This document shows, piece by piece, positions 15,648 to 26,117 of a DNA stretch of 35,628 bases. The notes beneath the pieces were generated by a model that saw only the letters and a program-made list of their open reading frames with translations, had not been told where the DNA came from and did no database searches. The stretch lies in contig NZ_JEMF01000047.1 of assembly GCF_000591415.1 (NCBI RefSeq), positions 1 to 35,628 of the forward strand, in the 5' to 3' direction. Within the stretch, counting starts at the first letter, position 1, and every line of letters starts with the position of its first letter. A program made the position numbers and the translations under genes. Origin of the DNA: Cobetia crustatorum (GTDB taxonomy: Bacteria; Pseudomonadota; Gammaproteobacteria; Pseudomonadales; Halomonadaceae).

Positions 15648-17042
15648 ATGAGGCATCATTATCGACGTTACCTGCGCCCACTGACACGCTCACCACGTGG
15701 CCCGATCATTCATCTGTCACCACCGGAAATACTGCTCGGTGGCTTTCTCGGGCTCAGTCTGCTCGGTGCCGGACTACTCAAGCTGCCCGGTATGCACCAT
15801 GAAAGCCTGAGCTGGCTGTCGGCACTCTTTACAGCGACATCGGCGGTCACTGTCACAGGACTATCCGTCACGCCACTCAGCGAATTCACTCTCTCGGGTC
15901 AAGCAGTAGTGATGATCTTGATCCAGCTGGGCGGCCTTGGTTTCATGACCCTCGCCGCCCTCTCACTCGTGATGCTCGGGCAGCGCCTGCCCATGCACCA
16001 GGCAAGCCTGGTACGCGAAGCCTTGAATCGCAGTAGCTCGCGCGAGATCGCCCGCCTGCTCAAGATCATCACGGCCTTTGCCCTGACACTAGAACTGACC
16101 GGCGCGTTGCTACTAGCGATTGACTGGGTGCCAATCTACGGCTGGCGTCACGGACTGTGGCTTAGCCTCTTCCATTCCATCTCGGCCTTTAACAATGCCG
16201 GTTTCACTTTGTGGCCGAATAGCCTACTGCGGGAAGCGACCAATCCGCTTGTGACAAGCGTGATCAGTGTGCTGTTCATGACCGGTGGCATTGGTTTTGC
16301 CGTCATTGGAGAACTTCGCGAGCGACGCCGTGAATATGGCTGGCGTGTACTACTGCAACCGTCTCGCTTCTCGGTGCAGACACGGCTTGTTCTCGAGGCC
16401 ACTGTCATACTTAATCTGCTGAGTCTGGTGGTGATTCTGGCACTGGAATGGCGCAATCCCGGCACACTGGGTGGAATGGCCAATCAGGGTGAACGCGTAC
16501 TTGCCGCCGCTTTCACCGCGGTCACGCCACGCACGGCTGGCTTCAGCGTCATCGATACTTCTGCGATGACTCACGCCAGCACACTGTGGACGATGGCACT
16601 GATGTTCATCGGTGGCGGGAGTGGCTCTACCGCAAGCGGAATAAAGCTGACCACCTTTGTAGTGCTGCTGTTGACGACTCGCTCCTTCCTACGCCGAGAA
16701 GCATCTCCTTCACTACATGGCAGACGCATCGGCGACGAGACGGTCTTCAAAGCCATTGCCGTGGCACTGACGGCAATATTGCTGATCTTCACCATGCTAT
16801 TTGCGCTGACCATCACCGATCCGAATCATGACTTCCTGACGCTGGCCTTCGAGGTCGTCTCGGCCTTTGGCACCGTCGGCCTGAGTCGGGGGCTGACGCC
16901 TGAGCTGTCGACTCCCGGGCAACTGATCATCATCATCACCATGTTGCTGGGACGCACTGGGCCGCTGGCACTTGGCTACCTGTTGGCGACACGCAAACAT
17001 CACGGCATCAACTATGCCCGCACGGAGCTTTCCATTGGCTAA
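15648..17042 (+). CDS. ktrB: Potassium transporter KtrB (Trk/Ktr/HKT family)
   Basis: Membrane subunit that moves K+, in characterised Vibrio KtrB in a Na+-dependent way. The 464-residue protein has four M1-P-M2 repeats, and each pore loop keeps its selectivity-filter glycine: AVTVTGLSV, AFNNAGFTL, PRTAGFSVI and FGTVGLSRG. The third repeat also shows GGGSGSTASGIKLTTF, the glycine-rich gating loop of the third M2 helix. Length is nearer KtrB (about 450) than TrkH (about 483), and pairing with a single-RCK KtrA supports Ktr. The ATG at 15648 has a poor ribosome-binding site, and the N-terminus is basic; a different start is possible. Confidence 0.9.
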   Translation: MRHHYRRYLRPLTRSPRGPIIHLSPPEILLGGFLGLSLLGAGLLKLPGMHHESLSWLSALFTATSAVTVTGLSVTPLSEFTLSGQAVVMILIQLGGLGFMTLAALSLVMLGQRLPMHQASLVREALNRSSSREIARLLKIITAFALTLELTGALLLAIDWVPIYGWRHGLWLSLFHSISAFNNAGFTLWPNSLLREATNPLVTSVISVLFMTGGIGFAVIGELRERRREYGWRVLLQPSRFSVQTRLVLEATVILNLLSLVVILALEWRNPGTLGGMANQGERVLAAAFTAVTPRTAGFSVIDTSAMTHASTLWTMALMFIGGGSGSTASGIKLTTFVVLLLTTRSFLRREASPSLHGRRIGDETVFKAIAVALTAILLIFTMLFALTITDPNHDFLTLAFEVVSAFGTVGLSRGLTPELSTPGQLIIIITMLLGRTGPLALGYLLATRKHHGINYARTELSIG

Positions 17043-17137
17043 CGCAACGGTGACAACTCTGATGCTTGCCCGCTCTACAACACCAGGTACTGATCTCTAA
17101 AATGGCTTGAAATGACATTAATAACGCTCTGAAACGA

Positions 17138-17170
17138 CAACAGCCCCGACGCAATGCGTCGGGGCTGTTG
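17138..17170. terminator. Terminator between ktrB and ihfA
   Basis: CAACAGCCCCGACGC (17138-17152) pairs without mismatch with GCGTCGGGGCTGTTG (17156-17170) around a three-base loop. Neither side has a long T-run. Placed between two converging genes, so probably serves both. Confidence 0.75.
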
Positions 17171-17231
17171 AATGATATGAGTCGACAGAATCCGTCACCC
17201 ATGGAGCGGCAAGCAGATTTAGCCAACGACG

Positions 17232-17591
17232 CTAGTGGTCATCATCATCGTGATCATCATGGTCGTCGTGCTCATCCAGGCGCTGATGCGTATGGCCTTC
17301 GCCGTCGTACTCGTCCACGCGGGCCTTGAGTTTCTGGCCTGGGCGGAAGGTCACTACGCGACGCGCAGAGATCGGAATCTCCTCGCCGGTCTTGGGGTTT
17401 CGCCCCGGACGCTCGCGCTTGTCACGCAGGTCAAAGTTGCCAAACCCGGACAGCTTCACCTGTTCGTTCTCACGCAGGCAGCCACGAATCTCGTCGAAGA
17501 AGACTTCTACCATCGACTTGGCTTCGCGCTTGGACATGCCAAGATCTGAATGCAGATGCTCGGCGAGTTCCGCCTTGGTCAATGCTCCCAT
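17232..17591 (-). CDS. ihfA: Integration host factor alpha subunit with His/Asp-rich tail
   Basis: Partner of IhfB in the DNA-bending IHF heterodimer. From the ATG at 17591 the product is 119 residues. The first 97 or so are canonical: [35 protein letters not shown], the DNA arm [14 protein letters not shown], and [16 protein letters not shown]. After about residue 98 comes an added tail that ends [12 protein letters not shown]; typical IhfA stops near residue 95-100. I choose 17591 over an in-frame ATG at 17621, which overlaps the pheT stop as ATGA, because GGGAG stands six bases before 17591 and MGALTKAEL matches the usual N-terminus. Last gene of the pheST operon, as in E. coli. Confidence 0.95.
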   Translation of the reverse strand: MGALTKAELAEHLHSDLGMSKREAKSMVEVFFDEIRGCLRENEQVKLSGFGNFDLRDKRERPGRNPKTGEEIPISARRVVTFRPGQKLKARVDEYDGEGHTHQRLDEHDDHDDHDDDDH

Positions 17592-17617
17592 GTCCGCTCC
17601 CTCGTTCAAGTGGCGAC

Positions 17618-20002
17618 TCATGCTCTCAGCGCCGCCCCGAAGCGTGTATGGCTATCGGTGACGATCGCATCGACTAACTGATTGATTTCATCATCATTGA
17701 GCGTGCGCGAAGGATGCTGCCAGGTCAAGCCTAGAGCGAGCGACTTGTGACCATCGGCTACCCCCTGGCCCTGATAAACATCAAATAGACGCAAATCTGT
17801 CAACCATTCCCCAGCCTGAGCACGAATAGCGTCGAGTAGCGACTGCACATGCACACCCTCTTCCACCACGAAAGCCAGGTCGCGACGAACTTCCGGATAC
17901 TTCGACAACGGTGCGAAACGCGGTAAGCGACCCGCACAGGCAGCGGAAAGCGTAATTTCGAAGACGAATACCTCAACCTTCAGGCCAAGTTCGGCACGCG
18001 TGGCAGGATGCAAAGCCCCCATCCAGCCCACCGGCTCATCATTGAGCAACAGACGAGCGCTTTGCCCAGGATGCAGCGCTGGATGCTCAGCCGCATCAAA
18101 GCGCCATGCTGCGAGATTGCCACCTAATGCCAGCAGCGCTTCAACATCACCTTTGAGGTCGAAGAAATCCACCTTGTCACGACCGCCATTCCAACCTTCC
18201 GGCAAACGTGCACCGCTAATCAGACCGCCGACCATTGGGGTCTGCTCGAGCGTATCCAGCTCACCACGGAAGACAAGACCGGTCTCGAAAAGACGAACGC
18301 GTGACTGCTGACGATTGAGATTATGGCTCAGTGCCTTGACCAGGCCCGGCCATAGTGAGCTGCGCATGACAGCCATATCACTGGATATCGGGTTGGCCAG
18401 CGCCGGCGCCACACCGTCAGGATCCAGCGCTTTCTGCTGCTCCGGTGCGACGAAGCTATAACTGATCGCTTCCTGATAGCCACGCGCCACCAACTGACGA
18501 CGTAGACTCGTCAGCGGCTGAGTCGCCTCGTGGGAAGCCGCTGGCGTCAGACGTGCATTCGGACGGCTGACCGGCAGATTGTTATAGCCATGAATGCGTG
18601 CCAGCTCTTCGATCAGATCAGCTTCGATACTGACATCGAAACGCCAGCTCGGCACCACGACCTGCCACTGGCCATCGCCATCGGCACGCATCTGCATGCC
18701 CAGACGCTCGAGAATCTCGACGATCTCGTCATTCGGCAACGCCATGCCCAGCATGCGCTCGACGCTGGCTGCACTCAGCCCAACGACAGCCGCCTTGGGT
18801 AGCTCAGCATCACTGGCCACTTCAATGACAGGGCCCGGCTGGCCACCAGCAATCTCGATCAGCAAGGCAGTCGCACGCTCCATGGCGTCACGCTGCAGCT
18901 GGGCGTCCACACCACGTTCGAAACGGTGCGAGCTGTCAGTATGCAAGCCATAGCTACGTGCCTTGCCGGCAATCGTCAGCGGAGCAAAGAAGGCAGCTTC
19001 GAAGAAGATATCCTGAGTATCAGCACTCACACCGCTACCCTTACCGCCCATCACGCCCGCAATGGCCAACGGGCCATTCTCATCAGCGATGACCAGGGTA
19101 TCGTCACGCAGGGCGATCTCCTGGCCATCGAGCAGCGTCAGCGGCTCTTCGGCTTTTGCCATGCGTACGTCGATGCCACCGCTCAGGCACGCCAGATCGA
19201 AGGCATGCATCGGTTGACCGAGTTCAAGCAGCACATAATTGGTGATGTCGACCACTGGATCGATGCTGCGAATGCCGCTACGACGCAGTCGCTCTTCCAG
19301 CCACAGCGGAGAAGTCGCCGCTACATTGACACCACGGACCACACGGCCCAGGTAACGCGGGCAGCCTTGTGCCGCACTGACGGTCACCGGGAAGGTGTCA
19401 TCGATCACAGCTGTCACCGGCGCGATGGCCGGTACAGTCACGGCAAGGCGATTGAGCACACCCACTTCACGGGCCAGCCCCTTGACGCTTAGGCAGTCAC
19501 CACGATTCGGTGTCAGATCGACCTCGATGGCATTGTCATCGAGCTTCAACCACTCACGCGCGTCGCGACCGATTGGCGCGTCTGCTGGCAGCACCATGAT
19601 GCCATCAGAGGCATCATCTTCAAGGCCCAGCTCAGAGGCACCGCAGATCATGCCGCGGGATTCAACACCGCGCAACTTGGCCTTGCGAATCTTGAAGTCG
19701 CCCGGCAGCTTCGCGCCGACACGTGCGAACAACACCTTCTGACCCACCGCCACATTGGGCGCACCACACACGACCTGCACCGGCTCATCAGAACCGTCAT
19801 TCACCTGGCAGACATTAAGGCGATCTGCTTCAGGATGTGCTTCGCGAGAGATGACCTCAGCCACGACGACGCCGGAAAACTCACCGGCTACCGGATCGAT
19901 ACCATCGACTTCGAGGCCTGCCATGGTGATCTGGTCGGCTAGCTGCTGGGTCGTCAGCTCCGGCGACACCCATTCACGCAGCCACTGTTCGGAAAATTTC
20001 AT
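17618..20002 (-). CDS. pheT: Phenylalanine-tRNA ligase beta subunit
   Basis: Beta chain of the alpha2-beta2 phenylalanyl-tRNA synthetase; it holds the tRNA anticodon-side contacts and the editing site for mischarged Tyr-tRNAPhe. The 794-residue product equals the bacterial norm (795 in E. coli). Domains in order: N-terminal segment [12 protein letters not shown], an OB-fold tRNA-binding domain at about 40-150 ([18 protein letters not shown]), the B3/B4 editing domain (about 210-385, with [21 protein letters not shown]), B5 (about 400-475), the catalytic-like core with [17 protein letters not shown], and the ferredoxin-fold anticodon-binding domain at the C-terminus ([18 protein letters not shown]). 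Starts 56 bases after pheS. Confidence 0.98.
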   Translation of the reverse strand: MKFSEQWLREWVSPELTTQQLADQITMAGLEVDGIDPVAGEFSGVVVAEVISREAHPEADRLNVCQVNDGSDEPVQVVCGAPNVAVGQKVLFARVGAKLPGDFKIRKAKLRGVESRGMICGASELGLEDDASDGIMVLPADAPIGRDAREWLKLDDNAIEVDLTPNRGDCLSVKGLAREVGVLNRLAVTVPAIAPVTAVIDDTFPVTVSAAQGCPRYLGRVVRGVNVAATSPLWLEERLRRSGIRSIDPVVDITNYVLLELGQPMHAFDLACLSGGIDVRMAKAEEPLTLLDGQEIALRDDTLVIADENGPLAIAGVMGGKGSGVSADTQDIFFEAAFFAPLTIAGKARSYGLHTDSSHRFERGVDAQLQRDAMERATALLIEIAGGQPGPVIEVASDAELPKAAVVGLSAASVERMLGMALPNDEIVEILERLGMQMRADGDGQWQVVVPSWRFDVSIEADLIEELARIHGYNNLPVSRPNARLTPAASHEATQPLTSLRRQLVARGYQEAISYSFVAPEQQKALDPDGVAPALANPISSDMAVMRSSLWPGLVKALSHNLNRQQSRVRLFETGLVFRGELDTLEQTPMVGGLISGARLPEGWNGGRDKVDFFDLKGDVEALLALGGNLAAWRFDAAEHPALHPGQSARLLLNDEPVGWMGALHPATRAELGLKVEVFVFEITLSAACAGRLPRFAPLSKYPEVRRDLAFVVEEGVHVQSLLDAIRAQAGEWLTDLRLFDVYQGQGVADGHKSLALGLTWQHPSRTLNDDEINQLVDAIVTDSHTRFGAALRA

Positions 20003-20058
20003 CTTGCTGTCCTGTTCCGTAAGTCCACGCCCTCAGGGCGCGATACGTGAGTGAATGC

Positions 20059-21195
<1,137 letters not shown>

Positions 21196-21209
21196 TCACG
21201 CTCTTGCCA

Positions 21210-21240
21210 AAGTCTGGCTCCTGAACAAGGAACCAGACTT
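21210..21240 (-). promoter_or_regulatory. Strong leader hairpin upstream of pheS
   Basis: AAGTCTGG-C-TCCT (21210-21222) is complementary to AGGA-A-CCAGACTT (21228-21240), interrupted only by one mismatched pair, with a five-base loop. No T-run follows on the minus strand, so it is more likely a leader structure or a processing site than a terminator. Role unknown. Confidence 0.4.
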
Positions 21241-21300
21241 ATCAATATAAATGCCTGGCACACCCAGCCAGTACCACTATTCGAGAGTGCCAAACAAAAA

Positions 21301-21328
21301 CAGGGGAAGAGCGGCTGCTCTTCCCCTG
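21301..21328 (-). terminator. Intrinsic terminator after rplT
   Basis: CAGGGGAAGAGC (21301-21312) and GCTCTTCCCCTG (21317-21328) form a perfect 12-base stem with a four-base loop. On the minus strand it is followed by TTTTTGTTT, a classical U-tract. It ends infC-rpmI-rplT transcription or attenuates reading into pheST. Confidence 0.9.
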
Positions 21329-21445
21329 AGACGTAACACGTCATCGTAGTGCCATCTGATCAGCTCGATGCGTACACCTTGCTAGCCTTATCAAGACAGT
21401 ATCCGAGGATGCTGCCAGGACATCGATGGCACCTGATCCGGTCAC

Positions 21446-21796
21446 TTAGGCAGCTTTTGCTTTTTCAACGATGGCAGCAAAGGCAGCTTTTTCGTGAACC
21501 GCGATATCGGCGAGGACCTTACGGTCGATCTCGATATTGGCCTTCTTCAGGCCAGCAATGAAGCGGCTGTAAGACATGCCATTGATGCGGGCCGCAGCGT
21601 TGATACGCGCGATCCACAGTGCACGGAACTGACGCTTACGGACACGACGGTCACGGTAAGCATACTGGCCGGCCTTGATGACAGCCTGCTTGGCTACGCG
21701 GAAGACGCGTGAACGCGCTCCGTAGTAACCTTTGGCCTGCTTCATGATCTTCTTGTGACGGCGACGTGCGACGACGCCACGCTTGACGCGGGACAT
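21446..21796 (-). CDS. rplT: 50S ribosomal protein L20
   Basis: Early-assembly protein of the large subunit that binds 23S rRNA and, in many bacteria, represses its own operon. The 116-residue product is clearly L20: [20 protein letters not shown], the segment [33 protein letters not shown] and [12 protein letters not shown] are present, and length is as usual (118 in E. coli). It follows rpmI by 45 bases. Confidence 0.99.
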   Translation of the reverse strand: MSRVKRGVVARRRHKKIMKQAKGYYGARSRVFRVAKQAVIKAGQYAYRDRRVRKRQFRALWIARINAAARINGMSYSRFIAGLKKANIEIDRKVLADIAVHEKAAFAAIVEKAKAA

Positions 21797-21841
21797 AGCG
21801 TACTCCTGATATTAAGAAAGGTAGACCGAGGTAAGGACGGC

Positions 21842-22036
21842 TTACAGGTTCGGCAGCATACGGCGGATGAGCGCCTTATCTGCAGCGTGAACCTGTTTCA
21901 TGCCACGCAGCTGACGCTTACGCTTGGTCGACTTCTTGGTCAGGATGTGGCTACGGAAGGACTGCTTGTGCTTGAAGCCATTGGCAGTCTTCTTGAAGCG
22001 CTTGGCAGCGCCGCGGTTAGTCTTGATCTTCGGCAT
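21842..22036 (-). CDS. rpmI: 50S ribosomal protein L35
   Basis: Small basic large-subunit protein. The 64-residue product shows [20 protein letters not shown], then a lysine-rich middle and [19 protein letters not shown], the standard L35 pattern and length. CGGAG precedes the ATG. It lies between infC and rplT, 102 bases after infC; that gap holds a terminator-like hairpin. Confidence 0.98.
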   Translation of the reverse strand: MPKIKTNRGAAKRFKKTANGFKHKQSFRSHILTKKSTKRKRQLRGMKQVHAADKALIRRMLPNL

Positions 22037-22079
22037 GAGTTTTAACTCCGCTCGGTTTCTTGAGAAAATCCAAGGCCGA

Positions 22080-22108
22080 CAAAAACAGAATCACGCCCGC
22101 AGGCGTGA
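22080..22108 (-). terminator. Terminator-like hairpin between infC and rpmI
   Basis: TCACGCC (22091-22097) and GGCGTGA (22102-22108) form a seven-base stem with a tetraloop. On the minus strand it is followed by TTCTGTTTTTG. This is an intrinsic-terminator shape inside the operon, so probably an attenuator or partial terminator controlling L35/L20 output. Confidence 0.6.
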
Positions 22109-22138
22109 CCCTGAAATGTCCGTTTTAATGCCTATGGA

Positions 22139-22678
22139 TCACTTCTTTTTCGGCGCGAGAATCATGATCATCTGACGGCCTTCCATTTTCGGGAAGGACT
22201 CGACGACCACAAGCTCGCCAAGGTCGCCGGCGATTCGTTCCATCAGCTTGCGGCCGATGTCCTGATGCGCCATTTCACGACCACGGAAGCGCAAGGTTAC
22301 CTTACCCTTGTCTCCGCCTTCGATGAAGCGAATCAGGTTGCGCAGCTTGACCTGATAGTCGCCTTCATCGGTACCAGGACGGAATTTGACTTCCTTGACC
22401 TGGATTTGTTTCTGCTTCTTCTTCTGCAGATTTTTCTGTTTCTTTTCATCGAAAAGAAACTTGCCGTAATCCATGATCTTACAGACGATGGGATCGGCAT
22501 TGGAAATCTGGACGAGGTCGAGCCCTGCCTCTTCGGCTTTGGTGAGCGCTTCTTTCGTTGGCACTACGCCAACCTGCTCTCCGTCTGCGTCGATGAGGCG
22601 GACTTCGTCCGCACGAATACGGTCATTGATGGGAGCCCGCTTTTCCTGGGGGCGTCCGCGCTGATTATTCCGCTTGAT
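22139..22678 (-). CDS. infC: Translation initiation factor IF-3 (ATC start codon)
   Basis: Binds the 30S subunit, keeps it apart from 50S and checks start-codon pairing. The frame continues upstream of the first conventional start candidate (GTG at 22564), and the extra 38 residues contain the conserved [16 protein letters not shown] of the IF-3 N-domain. The only well-placed start is ATC at 22678, eight bases after GGAG, giving 179 residues against 180 in E. coli. C-domain landmarks are [29 protein letters not shown] and the closing MILAPKKK. A non-AUG start is the rule for infC (AUU in E. coli), because IF-3 rejects such codons and so limits its own synthesis. It starts 34 bases after the thrS stop. 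Confidence 0.93.
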   Translation of the reverse strand: MKRNNQRGRPQEKRAPINDRIRADEVRLIDADGEQVGVVPTKEALTKAEEAGLDLVQISNADPIVCKIMDYGKFLFDEKKQKNLQKKKQKQIQVKEVKFRPGTDEGDYQVKLRNLIRFIEGGDKGKVTLRFRGREMAHQDIGRKLMERIAGDLGELVVVESFPKMEGRQMIMILAPKKK

Positions 22679-22712
22679 CGTTGCGTCTCCGTTTGGCTGA
22701 AAATCATTACTG

Positions 22713-24611
22713 TCAGACTCGTTCTTCCGTCAGGTGTTCCACGAATGCTGAAACACTCATGGTACCGAGGTCTTCACCAGAACGGGTACGGACAGCTACT
22801 GCGTCAGCTTCCACTTCCTTGTCGCCTACGACGATAAGGTAAGGGACCTTCTGCAGAGTATGCTCACGGATTTTAAAGCCGATCTTCTCGTTCCTCAAGT
22901 CTGCTTTGACACGGATGTCATGTTTCTCGAGGCGAGAGACCAGATCCTTGGCATATTCTGCCTGGGAATCCGTGATGTTAAGTATGACGACCTGCTCTGG
23001 GGCGAGCCAAAATGGCATCGCGCCTGCGTGATGCTCAATCAGAATACCGAGGAAGCGCTCAAAAGAGCCGAGAATCGCGCGGTGTAGCATAACCGGCGTG
23101 CGACGCTCTCCACTTTCATCGACAAACTGGGCACTGAGACGCTCAGGCAGATTGAAGTCCAGCTGTAGAGTACCACACTGCCAGACACGATTCAGACAAT
23201 CTCGTAGTGAGAATTCAATCTTCGGTCCGTAGAAAGCACCTTCGCCCGGCTGAAGATCCCATGGCAGACCGGTAGCATCAAGTGCTGCCTGCAGTCCTGC
23301 TTCAGCCTTGTCCCATGCTTCCGGCTCACCGATGTAGGATTCAGGGCGAGTAGAGAGCTTCAGTTCGACGTCTTCAAAGCCAAACTGCCGATAGACCTCA
23401 AGCGTCAGACGAATGAAATCTTCTGCCTCTGTCTGTATCTGATTATCAGTACAGAAAATGTGAGCATCATCCTGAGTAAAACCACGTACACGCATCAGAC
23501 CATGCAGCGAACCAGATGGCTCATTACGGTGACAGGAGCCGAACTCAGCGAGACGCAGCGGCAGATCACGGTAGCTCTTCAGGCCTTGATTGAAGACCTG
23601 GACGTGACACGGGCAGTTCATCGGCTTGACCGCGTACTCACGCTTCTCGGACTCTGTGGTGAACATCAACTCATTGTAATGTCCCCAATGCCCGGATTTT
23701 TTCCAAAGCGAAAGATCAACCACCTGCGGCGTCTTGATCTCCTGATAGCCATTCGCACGCTGGATACGGCGCATGTACTGCTCGAGCACCTGGTACATGG
23801 TCCAGCCATTCGGATGCCAGAACACCATACCCGGTGCTTCTTCCTGCATGTGGAACAGATCAAGCTTCTTGGCCAGCTTGCGGTGATCGCGCTTCTCGGC
23901 TTCCTCAAGACGCTTGAGATAGGCCTTGAGCTGCTTCTTGTCCGGCCATGCGGTGCCGTAGATGCGTGTCAGCATCGGCTTGGTGGAATCGCCACGCCAG
24001 TAGGCGCCGGCCAGCTTGAGCAGCTGGAAGTGCTTGAGATGGCGGGTATTCGGCACATGCGGACCGCGGCACATGTCGGTGTATTCTTCATGGTGGTACA
24101 GACGAATAGTATCGCCTTCACCGATACCTTCGATGACTTCCTGCTTGTAGGGCTCGTTACGTGTCTCGAACGCGGCGATGGCCTGGTCGCGTGACACATA
24201 TTCGCGCACTACATCATATTCGGTATCGATCAGCTGCTTCATGCGCTTCTCGATGGCCTCAAGATCTTCCGGCGTCACCGAGCGACCGAAGTCGATATCG
24301 TAATAGAAACCATCAGTGATGACCGGACCGATAGCCATCTTGGCATCAGGGTAGAGCTGCTTGACGGCATGACCGATCAAGTGGGCGCAGGAGTGACGAA
24401 TCACCTCCAGGCCCTCTGCGTCACGCGCCGTAAGAATGGCGACGTTGGCATCTTCGGTGATCATGTCGGCGGCGTCGACTTCGACTCCATTGATCTTTCC
24501 AGCAACGCAGGCCTTGGCCAGACCAGGACCGATGGACTCGGCCAGCTGCATCACGGAGATCGGAGTATCAAAAGTACGCTGGCTGCCGTCAGGCAGAGTA
24601 ACGATAGGCAT
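22713..24611 (-). CDS. thrS: Threonine-tRNA ligase
   Basis: Class II synthetase that charges tRNAThr and edits mischarged serine. The 632-residue product holds a TGS domain (1-60, [14 protein letters not shown]), the N2 editing domain with [18 protein letters not shown] (73-90; His73 and His77 form the editing site), the catalytic core with MNCPCH (zinc cysteine), [26 protein letters not shown] (zinc histidine), and a C-terminal zinc histidine in [13 protein letters not shown], then an anticodon-binding domain. ATG at 24611 is chosen because it gives the normal N-terminus and follows AAGGAA; an in-frame upstream start at 24647 adds 12 unlikely residues. First gene of the translation operon. 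Confidence 0.98.
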   Translation of the reverse strand: MPIVTLPDGSQRTFDTPISVMQLAESIGPGLAKACVAGKINGVEVDAADMITEDANVAILTARDAEGLEVIRHSCAHLIGHAVKQLYPDAKMAIGPVITDGFYYDIDFGRSVTPEDLEAIEKRMKQLIDTEYDVVREYVSRDQAIAAFETRNEPYKQEVIEGIGEGDTIRLYHHEEYTDMCRGPHVPNTRHLKHFQLLKLAGAYWRGDSTKPMLTRIYGTAWPDKKQLKAYLKRLEEAEKRDHRKLAKKLDLFHMQEEAPGMVFWHPNGWTMYQVLEQYMRRIQRANGYQEIKTPQVVDLSLWKKSGHWGHYNELMFTTESEKREYAVKPMNCPCHVQVFNQGLKSYRDLPLRLAEFGSCHRNEPSGSLHGLMRVRGFTQDDAHIFCTDNQIQTEAEDFIRLTLEVYRQFGFEDVELKLSTRPESYIGEPEAWDKAEAGLQAALDATGLPWDLQPGEGAFYGPKIEFSLRDCLNRVWQCGTLQLDFNLPERLSAQFVDESGERRTPVMLHRAILGSFERFLGILIEHHAGAMPFWLAPEQVVILNITDSQAEYAKDLVSRLEKHDIRVKADLRNEKIGFKIREHTLQKVPYLIVVGDKEVEADAVAVRTRSGEDLGTMSVSAFVEHLTEERV

Positions 24612-24961
24612 GAAGAATTCCTTGCGTTCAGTGGTGGCCCTTACCAAGGGTCACGTGAAACGGATTTAGCCGAGCGCCACCGGCGTCGGCTCGAAAAGGG
24701 TGTAGCACATCACGAGTCCACGGCCCCCGTTATCCCCGGCCTACAATGCCTGGAGAGTCAGTCCTGCGTTGCCTGTAACAGCCAAAGCTGTCGCATACAA
24801 TGCAAGACGCAGGAGCCATCCGGTCACGGACGAACTCGACCTTAGCAGCCTATCAGAAAAGCGTAAAGGCACTGCCAGGCGGGCCAAACTCGATCACTCA
24901 CTCGCAAACGCAGACAGGGCGCCCGAAGGCGCCCTGTCTGTTTCAACATACGACGTATGGC
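24612..24961. other. ompA-like gene/thrS upstream region
   Basis: 350 bases upstream of thrS on the minus strand. It contains the terminator of the lipoprotein gene (24911-24940) and presumably the thrS promoter and leader. E. coli thrS has tRNA-like operator hairpins here, but I could not recognise equivalents with confidence. No tRNA gene is seen. Confidence 0.5.
24911..24940. terminator. Terminator after the OmpA-like lipoprotein gene
   Basis: CAGACAGGGCGCC (24911-24923) and GGCGCCCTGTCTG (24928-24940) form a perfect 13-base stem; the minus strand loop is the very stable TTCG. It is followed by CGTTTGCG on the minus strand, a modest T-run. It lies 21 bases past the gene's stop codon. Confidence 0.85.
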
Positions 24962-25837
24962 TTACTTAACTTCGGCAAGCTCAACACGACGGTTTTCTGC
25001 ACGACCTGCAGAAGTATCGTTACCGGCAACAGGCTGTTCTTCGCCGTAGCCCATGGTTTCGATACGAGCAGAGCCAACGCCTTCGGAAGCCAAGTAGGCC
25101 TTCACGGAATCAGCGCGCTTCTGGGACAGCTGCTTGTTGTAGGTGTCAGAGCCGACAGAGTCAGTGTGACCTTCGACGCGAACACGGACGTTCTCGTTGG
25201 AGACCAGCTTCGCAGCAACGCCATTCAGCACTTTCTCAGCGTTGGCAGTCAGCTTGGCGGAATCGAACTCGAAGTTCACGTCACGCAGCACGAGGTCGGC
25301 GACGCAACCCAGAGCGTTGACCTTGGCACCGGCCGGAGTATTCGGGCACTGGTCCTGGTAATCCGGCACGCCGTCACCGTCGGAATCGAGCGGGCAGCCT
25401 TTCGCATCAACAGTGACGCCTGCCGGAGTCCCCGGGCACTGGTCTTTATAGTCAGCAACGCCGTCACCGTCGGTGTCCAGCGGGCAGCCTTTCGCATCAA
25501 CAGCGACGCCTGCCGGAGTACCCGGGCATTCGTCACGGTCGTTCGGCACGCCATCGCCATCGTCGTCCATGGACTTCGGAGCATCGTCAGCACACAGAAG
25601 TGCACCAGCAGTTGCGCCGCCCACAGCACCCAGAGAAGCGCCAGTGTCTTCGTCGCTATCGCCGGAGACGCTGTAACCCAGGCCGCCACCGATCAGGCCG
25701 CCGGCCAGACCGCAGACGAACGGCTGGCTGTACCAGGGCTTCTCAGCAGATGAAGACTGGGAAGCAGAGCTTGCGCAGCCGGACAGGCCAACAACCAATG
25801 CAGAACCCAGAACCAAGCCAGTCGTAGATCTTTTCAT
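24962..25837 (-). CDS. OmpA-family lipoprotein with thrombospondin type 3-like repeats
   Basis: Probable outer-membrane lipoprotein that holds the membrane to peptidoglycan. The 291-residue product has a signal peptide and lipobox LSGC with Cys21; the next residue is Ala, compatible with outer-membrane sorting. Residues 41-82 are a glycine-zipper-like stretch. Three repeats of about 30 residues follow (about 89-178), each with DGDGV, a CP-TPAG element and a GC, resembling calcium-binding thrombospondin type 3 repeats. Residues 183-288 form an OmpA peptidoglycan-binding domain, with NFEFDSAKL, EGHTDSVGSD, LSQKRADSVKAYL and GRAENRRVEL. There is no OmpA beta-barrel. AAGGAG precedes the ATG, and a promoter and 5' leader lie upstream. 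Monocistronic; likely abundant. Confidence 0.93.
   Translation of the reverse strand: MKRSTTGLVLGSALVVGLSGCASSASQSSSAEKPWYSQPFVCGLAGGLIGGGLGYSVSGDSDEDTGASLGAVGGATAGALLCADDAPKSMDDDGDGVPNDRDECPGTPAGVAVDAKGCPLDTDGDGVADYKDQCPGTPAGVTVDAKGCPLDSDGDGVPDYQDQCPNTPAGAKVNALGCVADLVLRDVNFEFDSAKLTANAEKVLNGVAAKLVSNENVRVRVEGHTDSVGSDTYNKQLSQKRADSVKAYLASEGVGSARIETMGYGEEQPVAGNDTSAGRAENRRVELAEVK
25310..25575 (-). repeat. Three tandem coding repeats (about 90 bases each)
   Basis: Within the OmpA-like gene the DNA repeats about every 90 bases. For example, the + strand word TCGAGCGGGCAGCC or its near copy recurs at about 25387 and 25477. The copies encode the DxDGDGV-CPxTPAG-DAKGCPLD units. Copy number could vary between strains. 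Confidence 0.8.
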
Positions 25838-25895
25838 GTAAGACTCCTTCTTAACACAGCGCTATATGTAACGGGGGTGTTACGCAGCGGCTCCG

Positions 25896-25924
25896 AGTAT
25901 AAGAGCCGAACTCGTTACGGTGAA
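25896..25924 (-). promoter_or_regulatory. Predicted promoter of the OmpA-like gene
   Basis: On the minus strand TTCACC (25924-25919) and TATACT (25901-25896) are 17 bases apart, about 60 bases before the start codon. A small leader hairpin, GTAAC/GTTAC at 25868-25883, follows. Confidence 0.5.
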
Positions 25925-26117
25925 AGGAATTTCATGCAACATCATCCCTTTAGAAGAAAGCACATGTAGGTGCGTCCTTCCAGCTCTGATCGGGTCTGTT
26001 TCCCTTGAAAACGGTACCGATCCTCATGCATACGTTGAAGGAAAACAGTGTTTTTTGCAACGTCGAAAAACTTTGACACTATCTGTATCTTTATAGAGAC
26101 GCTGTAAAAGACCTGTC

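Noticed and set aside
15577-15651. Short open frame starting at the ktrA stop (ATGA)
   Set aside because: It ends within 25 codons, is out of frame with ktrB and has no ribosome-binding site.
17592-17621. Upstream ATG of ihfA overlapping the pheT stop (ATGA)
   Set aside because: The classic overlap is attractive, but GGGAG before 17591 and the normal IhfA N-terminus favour the later start.
24661-24905. Possible tRNA or ThrS operator mimic upstream of thrS
   Set aside because: No cloverleaf with T-loop consensus and no convincing anticodon-like pair of hairpins could be drawn by hand.
25276-25689. Open frame of 137 codons inside the OmpA-like gene on the same strand
   Set aside because: It arises from the periodic DGDG repeats read in another frame; no ribosome-binding site or domain.
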